Of a DNA stretch of 64,000 nucleotides, positions 1 through 8,441 are shown piece by piece. Source of the stretch: a bacterium (lineage in GTDB: Bacteria; Electryoneota; RPQS01); the NCBI GenBank assembly GCA_016702305.1, contig JADJEH010000001.1, positions 124,001 through 188,000 of the forward strand, in the 5' to 3' direction. Below the pieces are notes generated by a model. The model saw only the letters and a list, made by a program, of their open reading frames with translations. It searched no databases and was not told where the DNA came from. The position numbers were made by a program, and so were the translations under genes. Within the stretch, counting starts at the first letter, position 1. Each line of letters starts with the position of its first letter.

Positions 1-606
1 CGATAGCGTCGAACCGTTTACAAACGCCGCGCCGCCATCTTTATCCGCCTGATTGCGAAAAAAACGACAGTCCGTGCAAATAGCACCCGTACCGCCCGTA
101 ACGAATAGCGCGCCGCCGTTCAGCGTCGCCCGGTTGTTCTCAAAAAGGCAATGTTCAAACGTCACGACCGAGGCGCTGCCCAGAAACACGCCGCCGCCCG
201 TGCTGTCGCTCGAACTTGTCAACCGTGCCACGCCATCTTCGATCCGACAATAGCGAAATTGCGTGCTGTCAGCACCAATGAGCCGCAGACCCTTCCAGCC
301 AGCTACGTTACCGCGCTCAGCGCGAAACACGATTGAGTCCGTCTCCGTACCCAAGGCGAGCAGATGCCCGTTCACCGTAAATTTATGGTGCCCCGAAAAT
401 TCCACAATAACGCCGGCCTCGACGACCAGGCTGCTACCATTGGGCACGGTGATACTACCCGTCTGGATCACATACGGACTGCCCGCCTGCGTCCACGTGC
501 CGGACACGTTGCCCGGCACCACGAGCGTTCGCCCGTAGCCCGGGATGGCCAGCGCCAACCACAAAACCGCGATTCCTCGGAGTCCCAACGCGCAAAAAAT
601 TCGCAA
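1..606 (-). CDS. Secreted right-handed beta-helix protein, C-terminus cut by window edge
   Basis: The minus-strand frame is open from 606 to the left edge (about 202 residues, incomplete). The first 25 residues form a signal peptide (hydrophobic core LWLALAIPGYG). Later residues show the turns of a parallel beta-helix or polymorphic outer-membrane-type repeat, with motifs such as VEFSGHHKFTVNG, GGGVFLGSA, FENNRATLNGGALFV and FRNQADKDGGAAFV. Such proteins are exported to the surface or periplasm; no enzymatic residues can be read here. The only in-frame start after the upstream stop is TTG at 606-604. A better-looking ATG at 618-616 is in another frame, so either TTG is used or one base is wrong in the A-run at 594-599. 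Function beyond 'secreted beta-helix' is unknown. Confidence 0.72.
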   Translation of the reverse strand, partial: MRIFCALGLRGIAVLWLALAIPGYGRTLVVPGNVSGTWTQAGSPYVIQTGSITVPNGSSLVVEAGVIVEFSGHHKFTVNGHLLALGTETDSIVFRAERGNVAGWKGLRLIGADSTQFRYCRIEDGVARLTSSSDSTGGGVFLGSASVVTFEHCLFENNRATLNGGALFVTGGTGAICTDCRFFRNQADKDGGAAFVNGSTLS

Positions 607-694
607 ACTTCGTCCTCATCCGTACTTAGTCACGTAAACAGGCCCGCAAACGCGGGCGGAATCGCGGCTTGTCATCGTTGCCACATCTATAGGA

Positions 695-724
695 AATATA
701 CTTGCCCGACACCGCATGAGTCAA
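695..724 (-). promoter_or_regulatory. Sigma-70-like promoter of the beta-helix gene
   Basis: On the minus strand TTGACT (724-719) is followed after 18 bases by TATATT (700-695). Transcription would start near 688, leaving a leader of about 70 bases that contains a short CCCGC/GCGGG hairpin around 643-657. Confidence 0.55.
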
Positions 725-921
725 GGAGTTTCAACCAAATTGTGAACTTTGAGTCAGTTTCAGACCCATCGCTCCAATATCGTTGCCGTCTGTGAAACTC
801 GACAACTTCGAAACCTCTAATCTTAATATAAACAACTCGCAACCGTCAACAGACGAAAGCCGCTCGGGCCGGCCTGCCCGATGCCTCTTGCCCAATCTCT
901 TGCACGGCAACTCGCCCCCAC
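725..921. other. Gene-poor stretch between the beta-helix and flippase genes
   Basis: The interval 607-988 carries no convincing gene. It holds the promoter at 695-724 and the flippase terminator at 922-945. Short open frames here lack recognisable protein character. An AT-richer patch lies near 820-840. Confidence 0.5.
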
Positions 922-945
922 AAAAAAACCGGCCAAGGGCCGGTT
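922..945 (-). terminator. Intrinsic terminator of the flippase gene
   Basis: On the minus strand an AACCGGCC/GGCCGGTT stem with a three-base loop is followed by seven T (bases 928-922), about 45 bases after the flippase stop codon. Confidence 0.85.
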
Positions 946-988
946 GATCCACGCGAACTCCGTGACGCAAGCCTCGCCCGACTGGCTG

Positions 989-2227
989 CTACCCTCCGCG
1001 CAGCACCGTCCGCAAATGCGCTTGCAGGACAATCCCCAGAACCACATAGCTGGCCGTCAAAATCCACGGCGCCGCAATCAGCCCCAGCATGGACACCAGC
1101 ACGATATTCGCAATCACATTCAGGACCACGATCAGCACGATCCACGGAATAGCATATCGCGGTTGGCCCAGACCTACCAGAATGTTCGCCCCCGTGCTGA
1201 ATAACGGTTCCAACAGCGCCGCCGGCAACAAGAACAGCACGAACGGAATCGCATCCGCGTACTTCTGCCCCAAAAGCATCGGGATCACCGGATCAGCATA
1301 GAGCCACAGGGCCACCGTCGCCGGTACGCCGACCGCCCACACGCCCATCAGGGCAACCTTGAGTTTCCCAGCCAGTTTCGGTAGATTGCCCTCCGCCGCC
1401 AACCGCGCCGCCATCGGATACAACAGGAAATTCATCGCCTGCGACATCAACGCGAACAGGCGCAGAAATGTCTTTGCCGCAATGTAGGGAGCCAACAACG
1501 CCGGATTAAGCACCGCGCCGAGAATCAGCAGATCTCCCTGCTGAAAGTAGATATCCCCGATCGCCAGCATGCCCGTCCACTTGCCGTAGCTTGTAGCCTG
1601 CCGATAGTCGCTGACGATGAACGTCGGTTTGAGAACAACCGGATAGCAAATGATGCCCGCCAGCGACGACAGCACGATCGCCCCCGTGTTCACCATCAGC
1701 GCCGTCTCAGCGTCATTCAGCAATCCCCGTTGGGCCAGCACGATGAAGCCCAGCAGACTTCCCATGAAGTAGCAGGCTTCGATGACAAACACCCGCCGCA
1801 GCTTGGACTCGGCCTGGCCCAACGCCATCGCCAAGTCGCGCGGCACCAGAATCAAGAGCGAAAAACAGGTCAACGCCGTTTCCATCGGTGACAAGCCCAA
1901 GGCCGGCAGGATCACCACACCCGCCGCGATGCCGAGTAAGGTCGTCAACAACGAGAGCCCGACGATTGCTCCCAGCACCGCCTGACCGGCACCTGACGCC
2001 CAACGCTGCACCAGCGTCAACGCCCATAGGCCGCGAGTGCACATGGCCGCCACATTCAAAAAGGCCCAGGCCACTCCATACGACCCGTATTCCTCCACCG
2101 GCAGCGCCCGCAGCAATACAAAGATGACCCCCAACCCATAGATGGCCGGGAGCCCCTTGATCGCCAAGGCCCATCCGGCGCGCACTAACGCCCCCGGGCC
2201 GCCTGCCTGGTGCACGAACCTCTTCAC
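989..2227 (-). CDS. Polysaccharide flippase (Wzx/MATE-like oligosaccharide transporter)
   Basis: About 412 residues, almost entirely hydrophobic, with roughly 12 membrane segments and the N-terminal signature of the polysaccharide biosynthesis/MOP exporter family (LLRALPVEEYGSYGVAWAF, later LALGQAESKLRRV and PMAARLAAEGNLPKLAGKL). Family members flip lipid-linked oligosaccharides across the inner membrane for surface polysaccharide assembly. The frame opens upstream at a TTG (2257), but the GTG at 2227 is preceded by GAGGGA and removes the overlap with the divergent receptor gene, so it is preferred. No glycosyltransferases adjoin it, so the substrate cannot be inferred. It stands alone and ends at the strong terminator 922-945. 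Confidence 0.82.
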   Translation of the reverse strand: MKRFVHQAGGPGALVRAGWALAIKGLPAIYGLGVIFVLLRALPVEEYGSYGVAWAFLNVAAMCTRGLWALTLVQRWASGAGQAVLGAIVGLSLLTTLLGIAAGVVILPALGLSPMETALTCFSLLILVPRDLAMALGQAESKLRRVFVIEACYFMGSLLGFIVLAQRGLLNDAETALMVNTGAIVLSSLAGIICYPVVLKPTFIVSDYRQATSYGKWTGMLAIGDIYFQQGDLLILGAVLNPALLAPYIAAKTFLRLFALMSQAMNFLLYPMAARLAAEGNLPKLAGKLKVALMGVWAVGVPATVALWLYADPVIPMLLGQKYADAIPFVLFLLPAALLEPLFSTGANILVGLGQPRYAIPWIVLIVVLNVIANIVLVSMLGLIAAPWILTASYVVLGIVLQAHLRTVLRGG

Positions 2228-2350
2228 GTCCCTCGGATTTCCTCTGAAAAAGCCCAATTTAGCAACATTCCGCCGAACTTGATAGTCCGCCGGGAATCAT
2301 TTCGGCGGCTTTGTGCGTTAATATGGGGTAACACTAACCGGATTATTCTC

Positions 2351-4738
2351 TTGTTCCTCCGCTTACTCTTCTGTCTTGCTCTTCTGGCCACGCAAGCCCT
2401 CGCGCAACGTCCCAACTTCTCCATCACCGGCACCGTCACCGATTCCCTGACTCGGGAACCCCTCGAGTATGCCACCGTCATGCTCCACCGCGCCGCCGAT
2501 TCTACCCAAGTCACCGGAATCGCCTCCGACCGCCATGGTGGCTTCCAGCTCGATAGCCTGCGCCCCGGCGACTACTTCGCACGGGTCAGCTTCTTAGGCT
2601 ACGATCTCAAACCCATCACCGGCATCAAACTTTCGCGCGAACGTCAGCATGTGGACCTGGGCAATATCGCTCTCGCGCCGACAGGTCTGGTCGCTGACGA
2701 AGTCAACATCACCGGCGAACGACTGTCCGTCGAATACCACGTCGAAAAGAAAGTCATCAACGTCGCCAAACAAAACATTGCTCCGACCGGGACGGCAGCC
2801 GATATCCTGGCCCAAGCTCCGTCGGTCTCGGTGGATATCGAAGGCAACGTCAAACTGCGCGGCAGTTCCAACTTCACCGTGATGATTGACGGTCGCCCGT
2901 CAATTCTCGAAGCCAATGATGCGCTCCAGCAGATCCCGTCCGGAACGATTGACAAGATCGAGATCATTACCAATCCCTCCGCCCGCTTCAGCGCCGAAGG
3001 CACGGCTGGGATCATCAATATCATCCCGCTCAACCGCTCCGCCATGACCTCCGGTTTGATCAATGCGCGGACCACTATTGATGAGCGGCGCGGCCTCGAC
3101 TTCACCTTCACGCGTCCCGTCGGAAAAGTCGGTCTGACCGTCGGCGGTAACGTCGGCATTGGCCGCGATCCCGGCGAGTCGCGTTCCGAAACCCGCACGA
3201 CTTTCGAGGGCACGACGGCAACCGTGAACACCAACGGCTCATCCACGGGCAAGCGCGACAACATGGGTCTCCGCGCCGAAGTGGACGCGCCGCTCAGCCG
3301 CCGCGCCGGTCTGGTCGTCGGCGCGCGCTTCGGCACGCATAACTTCGGACGCGACGCCGCTCTGGAGCACACCGAGTTTAGTTCCGTGGACCCCACTGCC
3401 CTGAATTCCACCACCAAGAGCGGCTTCGACCGCAAGATGCAGCACATGCACGGATTCGCCGCTTTCAAACAACGCTTCCCGCAGGAAGGACGGCAGTGGT
3501 CCGCCGAAGTCAACATCGGCCATCGCGGTGGGGAAGAGGAGAATCGAACCGAACAGTTTGACTCCGCCGATCGTCTCATCAACGGCGTCATCGCCCAAGA
3601 AGATGATCCGGGCGGACGCATCGAGGTCAAAACCGATTACGTCCATCCCTTCAGTCAGCAGCGCAAGATAGAAACCGGTCTCTCATCACAATACAGCGCC
3701 GCCAAAGACGATAATCGCTCACTCGAGTTCGACACGACCACCGTCAGCTACACAAGCAGCGGGCAATACGACACGGACACAGACTTCCGCCGCAGCCTGC
3801 ACGCGGGCTACGGGATGTACGCCGACAAACTTTCGTCTATCGAGTACCAGATTGGTCTGCGCACCGAATATCTTAGCCGCTCGATTGACGAAAATAACTC
3901 GCATCAGACGTTCGCGATTGACCGACTCGATCTCTTTCCGTCCCTGCACACGGCCATGTCCCTCGGCGGAGCCAAACAGTTGACGGGCGGCTACACCCGC
4001 CGCGTCGAGCATTCCCGCCCGTGGTACCTTGAACCGTTCCTGACCTGGGATAACGCCTACAGCGTGCGTCAGGGAAACCCTGATCTCTTACCCGAGTTCA
4101 CCGACTCCTATGAGTTCGGCTACCAGACGGAACTGTTTGGTCAATTCACCTCCGCTGAAGCGTTCTACCGGGTCAAACACCATCACGTCGAGCAGCTCCG
4201 CACCGTGTACTCCGAAAATGTCACGCTCACTACGCCCGAAAACGTCGGACGGCAATTCTCCCTCGGTACGGAACTGCGCACCGATGTCACCGTGCGCAAA
4301 GGCTGGTCGCTGAATCTCTCCGGCAACCTCTATGAACAGCGCCTGAAAGGCAGTGCCGCCGGCCGCAGCTTTGATGAAAGCAGTCTCACTTGGGATGCCA
4401 AACTTAACAACATCACGGCGCTCGCCAAATCCACGCGCATTCAGCTCGATCTGAATTTGAATGGACCGACCGTAACGTCCCAAGGTGATACCGAGCCCTT
4501 CGTCACGGCCAACGCCGCGATCAGGCAGGAATTCTGGAATCGCTCGCTCAACATCGCCCTGCAAGTGCGCGACATCTTCGCCTCCGCCAAACGCGAGTCC
4601 ACGTCCATGTCCCCCGGCTACTACAACTACGAATATCTCAAACAGGACGCGCCCGTCGTCACCCTGAGCGTAAGCTACGTTTTCAACAACTTCAAGAAGC
4701 AAAACGGCCGCAACGAAGACGGCGGCGACGACTTCTAA
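2351..4738 (+). CDS. TonB-dependent receptor, outer-membrane beta-barrel family (OMP_b-brl_3-like)
   Basis: About 795 residues. A signal peptide (MFLRLLFCLALLATQALAQ) is followed by a carboxypeptidase-regulatory-like domain (SITGTVTDSLTREPLEYATV, SDRHGGFQLDSLRPGDY), a plug domain (ADILAQAPSVSVDIEGNVKL, VMIDGRPS, IEIITNPSARFSAEGTAGII) and a long beta-barrel ending VVTLSVSYVFNNF. The order matches Bacteroidetes-type outer-membrane receptors of the OMP_b-brl_3 family; the ligand is unknown. The frame is open from an ATG at 2210, but that start overlaps the divergent flippase and would bury the signal peptide, so TTG 2351 is preferred with some uncertainty. No Shine-Dalgarno sequence is visible. 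The residue tail after the barrel (KKQNGRNEDGGDDF) is acidic. Confidence 0.85.
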   Translation: MFLRLLFCLALLATQALAQRPNFSITGTVTDSLTREPLEYATVMLHRAADSTQVTGIASDRHGGFQLDSLRPGDYFARVSFLGYDLKPITGIKLSRERQHVDLGNIALAPTGLVADEVNITGERLSVEYHVEKKVINVAKQNIAPTGTAADILAQAPSVSVDIEGNVKLRGSSNFTVMIDGRPSILEANDALQQIPSGTIDKIEIITNPSARFSAEGTAGIINIIPLNRSAMTSGLINARTTIDERRGLDFTFTRPVGKVGLTVGGNVGIGRDPGESRSETRTTFEGTTATVNTNGSSTGKRDNMGLRAEVDAPLSRRAGLVVGARFGTHNFGRDAALEHTEFSSVDPTALNSTTKSGFDRKMQHMHGFAAFKQRFPQEGRQWSAEVNIGHRGGEEENRTEQFDSADRLINGVIAQEDDPGGRIEVKTDYVHPFSQQRKIETGLSSQYSAAKDDNRSLEFDTTTVSYTSSGQYDTDTDFRRSLHAGYGMYADKLSSIEYQIGLRTEYLSRSIDENNSHQTFAIDRLDLFPSLHTAMSLGGAKQLTGGYTRRVEHSRPWYLEPFLTWDNAYSVRQGNPDLLPEFTDSYEFGYQTELFGQFTSAEAFYRVKHHHVEQLRTVYSENVTLTTPENVGRQFSLGTELRTDVTVRKGWSLNLSGNLYEQRLKGSAAGRSFDESSLTWDAKLNNITALAKSTRIQLDLNLNGPTVTSQGDTEPFVTANAAIRQEFWNRSLNIALQVRDIFASAKRESTSMSPGYYNYEYLKQDAPVVTLSVSYVFNNFKKQNGRNEDGGDDF

Positions 4739-4760
4739 ACTCGCACGCCCTGTACTCGAG

Positions 4761-4800
4761 CAAAAAATAAACGGGTTAGCTTCAACAGCTAACCCGTTTC
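4761..4800. terminator. Bidirectional terminator between convergent genes
   Basis: A 12-bp stem (4769-4780 with 4788-4799, core ACGGGTTAGC) with a short loop separates two convergent genes. Read on the minus strand it is followed by ATTTTTTG, a good U-tract; on the plus strand the tract is weaker (GTTTC). Confidence 0.8.
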
Positions 4801-4822
4801 GCATTTCTCGAAAGAATGCGTA

Positions 4823-6358
4823 TCACACGATGTGAATCCCCGCATCGGTCAGCAGGCTCATCGCCCATTCCGATTGCGCTTCGTCTGTCAACAGGATCTT
4901 TACGGTCACATTGCCGTCGTTGGTCATGCGCTCCACGCCTTCAATTCCGACGCGTGCTTCCGCCAAGACGCGCGCCGCACTGGCGAAAACCTGCACATTG
5001 TTTCCGCAATCCAGCCACAGCTCGCGGCCGTGCGACTTGCGGTCTTCCACCGGTGCCGGAGCAACGGGTTCCTCGACAGCATAAGACTCGTCCGGCGACC
5101 AGGTCGGTTCATAGACCATTTCGTCTTGTTCCGCAACCAACACCTCCACTGCTTCCTCATGCAGGGCAACCGGCGCACTCACCGGCGGCTCGTAGGCAGG
5201 CAGCGGCTCGGGCATCGGCACCGGCGCGGGCTTGATGATCTCCGCCACCGGCTCGGGCGCCTGCACTTCGGCGGCGGGCGCCTGCGCTGTCATCGCCAGC
5301 GGCTTGGTCTCCTGCAAACAACTGCGCGTGCGAGCGAGCAGTTCGCGGACCATGTCGAGATTCGGCGTGGTCTCGCTCTCGCCAATATTCTGCTCCAACT
5401 GCTCCAACGTCTGCCACACATTGTTCAGCATTCCAAGCACGCGTTCAACCGACGGCTTGCCCGTGACGGCTTCCGCGGTCGGTGCGCTGGCGATCTCCGG
5501 CATCGTCCGCAGCTCGCCTACCTGCCGCATGAGCTGCGACATACTGTTGCCGAGCTTGTCCGTTTCAATCTCTTGCCGCAGCATCTGCAAGTAGCCCTGG
5601 TAGGCGTCCAGCGCGCTTAACACATCCGTCTTGCACACCGTCACTTCTTCAACCCACTCCGCCTGCTCACGGCGTGACATGCCGCCCAAGTATTCGAGCA
5701 TCGCCGTGCTCAACAAAGCGGCCCGCGCGTCCAGCACGTCCGAACTTTCACACCAGAATCGCACCACCGGCAACATTGCCAATCGCGGCATGTACGCCAC
5801 GTCCGCCAACCGCCGGTCATGCTGCTGCGGGCTGTACGCCGACACCTCCGCGCCCAGTGAGCGCAGGACCTCATGCAGCAGCGAGAACGGCTGCAAGTCC
5901 TCAATACTCGACGGCGTTAATCCCACCAGACGCTGACCGTACAGATCTTCAACGCACGTACTGGCAGGCTTATATTGATCCAGCAATCCGGTGAAGCCGA
6001 TGCTCACGTAATGTACGTCGTCGCGATTGAATTCGCGAATCAGACGCAGCGCTTCCGATACCGGACGACCAAACTCGCAGATCGTCGTACCCTGTTCGCA
6101 GCCGCTGATCGTCTCACGCAGATTCCATATCTGTGAAGCATTGTGCCGCGCGATCAACACAAGATCGGCGCGCCGCAAGCCTTCAAACAGGTTATCCGTC
6201 ATCGTGTTGACGGTCGCGATGCCCTGCAGTTCCGGATACTTCATCTCCGAACTGACAATCGCGATCTCGCATTGCGGGAAGCGCTTCTGCATTCCCATGG
6301 CCAGCCGTGCGCTCCACCCGTCCGGGGCGACCAAGCAGACTCGTTTGAATCCTGACAT
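4823..6358 (-). CDS. TyrA-like (prephenate dehydrogenase fold) protein with C-terminal ACT domain, probably catalytically inactive
   Basis: 511 residues. Residues 1-200 align by eye with prephenate dehydrogenase: VCLVAPDGWSARLAMGMQ sits where the GxGxxG loop should be, LYGQRLVGLTP and SPQQHDRRLADVAYMP match the family's 'vLTP' and 'SPeeHDr.lA.vShLPH' blocks. The glycine loop is degenerate (APDGWSA), and both family histidines appear replaced (IGFTGLL where GHPMAG is expected; AYMPRLA where SHLPHL is expected). A helical dimerisation-like region (about 210-300) is followed by a Pro/Glu-rich linker (about 350-435) and an ACT fold (about 447-511, FASAARVLAEARVGIEGVER). Known family role: NAD-dependent prephenate oxidation in tyrosine synthesis. 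Inference: a regulatory or ligand-binding pseudoenzyme. Not in an aromatic operon; the terminator at 4761-4800 ends it. Confidence 0.65.
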   Translation of the reverse strand: MSGFKRVCLVAPDGWSARLAMGMQKRFPQCEIAIVSSEMKYPELQGIATVNTMTDNLFEGLRRADLVLIARHNASQIWNLRETISGCEQGTTICEFGRPVSEALRLIREFNRDDVHYVSIGFTGLLDQYKPASTCVEDLYGQRLVGLTPSSIEDLQPFSLLHEVLRSLGAEVSAYSPQQHDRRLADVAYMPRLAMLPVVRFWCESSDVLDARAALLSTAMLEYLGGMSRREQAEWVEEVTVCKTDVLSALDAYQGYLQMLRQEIETDKLGNSMSQLMRQVGELRTMPEIASAPTAEAVTGKPSVERVLGMLNNVWQTLEQLEQNIGESETTPNLDMVRELLARTRSCLQETKPLAMTAQAPAAEVQAPEPVAEIIKPAPVPMPEPLPAYEPPVSAPVALHEEAVEVLVAEQDEMVYEPTWSPDESYAVEEPVAPAPVEDRKSHGRELWLDCGNNVQVFASAARVLAEARVGIEGVERMTNDGNVTVKILLTDEAQSEWAMSLLTDAGIHIV

Positions 6359-6570
6359 GTATAGCGTCCTTCCGCTAAGGCGTACATAGATTTCTTAACC
6401 GCTTCGCAAATTGCAAAGCCTGTACCGCCGCCAAAGCGCTCGCCCATTTCGTCTAAACCCCCGTATTTCGGCTCCGTTTGGACGGAATCGGCACCCCGAA
6501 AGAGTGGGGCAGGGCACTTTCTTCCGTCCGCCCGCGCCAACTTTGGCCCCGCCTGCCTCATGAACTTATC

Positions 6571-6610
6571 CAAAATAAAACGGGCTAGCCGCGCTGGCTA
6601 ACCCGTTTCC
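6571..6610 (-). terminator. Intrinsic terminator of the MFS transporter gene
   Basis: Stem 6578-6591 with 6597-6609 (one mismatch), followed on the minus strand by TTTTATTTTGG. The stem sequence closely resembles the terminator at 4769-4799. Confidence 0.8.
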
Positions 6611-6629
6611 TTGCCCCAATTCCATCCCG

Positions 6630-7949
6630 TTACGCCGTTGCACCCGCCTGTTTGTGGCCGCCGGCCATCCACTTCCGTGTTAACAGCAAGCCTAACGGTG
6701 ACGCCAGCGCGATCAGTCCGTAAACCGTCCACAGCATCCCGCTATTCTGTGCGCCGTGCTCGGGTATGAACGCCTCAAGCATTAGGCCGGAATAGAATCC
6801 GGTGGTGAACTTCGCCAGAAACCACGGAATCCCCGCCAATCCCATATAGGCCCCCACGCGACCAGCCGGCGCCAACTCCGCCACGTACTCGAAAAAGCGG
6901 CTCGACCAGATCGCCTCACCCATCGAGAACACGAGAATATACAAAATCAACAGCGTCACATCCGGCGCGGGCGAGAGAATGAATGTTGAAGCCGCCGAGA
7001 TCACCGTCCCGACCACCATCATCGAGATAATATTCACCTTGCGCGTCAGCGCCGCCACCAGCGGCACGGCAATCGTGATAATCAACGGATTGAGCGCCTG
7101 AAACCACTCGTAGCGCGAGCCCACGGACTCCGGGAAACAGCGCATGATATAGTGCGGCATCGTCAGCCATTGGTGCGCGAACATCGTCCGCACCGGCAGC
7201 AGCACAAAGATGAACGCCATGAACCGCGCGTCGAGAATCGGCAGCGCTTTGATCTTCTGCCCGAGCGATACCTGTTCCGCCGGAACAGGAGCCACCTCAA
7301 CGACCCGATCGCGATCCTCGACCTTCTTCGTGAACAACAGCAGGATGGCCAGCAGCACAACGCCATTGACCGCCGCCATTGTCCAAAACACCGCCTCGAT
7401 GCCGCCGTGTTCGCGAATGTAGGGCGACATGAAGCTCTCGATCATGATCCCGAAATTCATGATCGCGTAGACCAAACTGTAGCTGATTGCCGAGGTGCGC
7501 GGATCCGAAAACTCCTTCGCGCCCGCATACAGCGTCGGCTGCAGGACGCCTGTGCCCAGGGCCATCAGCGCCAAACTCGACCACAGCAAAACACCCGTCG
7601 CGTCAAACAGCGGACTCGACGTCAGAAAAACGCGCCCGATCAGCAGCAGCAAGAGCGACACCATCAGCGCCTTGCGCACGCCGAGCCGGTCCGACAAAAA
7701 ACCGCCGAAAAACATGAACAGCGTCACCGCGCCCGTAAAAAACGAAACTGCGATGCCTGTGTAATGATCGGTCAGACCGAGCTGATCATGAATGAACAGC
7801 GTCAGTAGATTGAGAATGCCAAAATAGGCGATGCCGTCGCCGAAATTGACCAGATTGACCAGCCAGTAGGCGCGCGAAGCCCCGAACATGATCCGGGCGC
7901 TCTCGCGCAGCGTGAGATTTTGATCGGCGGAGTGGGAGGGTGAGGTCAC
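6630..7949 (-). CDS. Major facilitator superfamily transporter (POT/oligopeptide-symporter-like)
   Basis: 439 residues with about 12 predicted membrane helices. The loop FFGGFLSDRLGVRKALMVSLLLLLIG (given here only as its start, GGFLSDRLGVRKAL, residues about 80-95) is the typical MFS motif A between helices 2 and 3. The N-terminal YFGILNLLTLFI and LGTGVLQPTLYA segments resemble proton-dependent oligopeptide transporters, but the ExxER motif of that family was not recognised, so the substrate is left open. Start is GTG 7949. A promoter lies at 8006-8034 and a terminator at 6571-6610, so it is a single-gene unit. Neighbouring peptidases are far away, so context does not help. Confidence 0.8.
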   Translation of the reverse strand: MTSPSHSADQNLTLRESARIMFGASRAYWLVNLVNFGDGIAYFGILNLLTLFIHDQLGLTDHYTGIAVSFFTGAVTLFMFFGGFLSDRLGVRKALMVSLLLLLIGRVFLTSSPLFDATGVLLWSSLALMALGTGVLQPTLYAGAKEFSDPRTSAISYSLVYAIMNFGIMIESFMSPYIREHGGIEAVFWTMAAVNGVVLLAILLLFTKKVEDRDRVVEVAPVPAEQVSLGQKIKALPILDARFMAFIFVLLPVRTMFAHQWLTMPHYIMRCFPESVGSRYEWFQALNPLIITIAVPLVAALTRKVNIISMMVVGTVISAASTFILSPAPDVTLLILYILVFSMGEAIWSSRFFEYVAELAPAGRVGAYMGLAGIPWFLAKFTTGFYSGLMLEAFIPEHGAQNSGMLWTVYGLIALASPLGLLLTRKWMAGGHKQAGATA

Positions 7950-8005
7950 GGGTGATAACGTGCGGTTGGAGTGAGGTACGTCATATCAAAGTGCATAACA
8001 CGTTC

Positions 8006-8034
8006 AAGTTACGCTAACATTTCGAAATCGTCAA
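8006..8034 (-). promoter_or_regulatory. Sigma-70-like promoter of the MFS transporter gene
   Basis: Minus strand TTGACG (8034-8029), 17 bases, TAACTT (8011-8006). Start of transcription would be near 7999, 50 bases before the GTG start. Confidence 0.55.
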
Positions 8035-8441
8035 GCGCCGGTCTCCTTGCCCCTTGACGGGCGGTATTTCGTTCGGGTCTGGGCGGCAAACTTAGCCGCT
8101 GTCCAATCCGCCGCGGCCGGTACCTCGGCGGACCCACCTGCGCGCAGGCGGTAATCCAGTCAGCCTTTTCAGAGTTCCTGACCTCCTAATCGCAAACTTG
8201 CGCATCCGGTGCGCCGCCGCCGATCCCGACGTTGCCAAACCAATACATGACCAAGAGCTTGGCATAAGGATTGTTTACTTGGCCAAAACGGTCGGAAATG
8301 AGCAGATTCCTGTCACAAGTTCTTCAATTGATTGTGCTCGCCCATCGCTCCGATCCGTCACGCGAGCCGCACCATGTCCGGGGGGGACCGGTAGCGCAAT
8401 CTCGTAATCAAATTGCAACAACATAGAGTGTGAGTCCGGGT
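8035..8441. other. Intergenic region upstream of the TonB receptor/kinase operon
   Basis: No convincing gene. A weak plus-strand promoter candidate is TTGGCC (8279-8284), 18 bases, CAGATT (8303-8308), which would give a leader of roughly 125 bases ahead of the receptor. I looked for a cobalamin-type element and saw no B12-box-like sequence. Confidence 0.35.

Noticed and set aside
2644..3630. Long minus-strand frame of 328 codons inside the TonB receptor gene
   Set aside because: Mirror frame of a GC-rich coding region; Arg/Ser/Pro-rich with no family features.
8035..8441. Possible cobalamin riboswitch ahead of the TonB receptor
   Set aside because: No B12-box-like sequence or matching stem order was seen.
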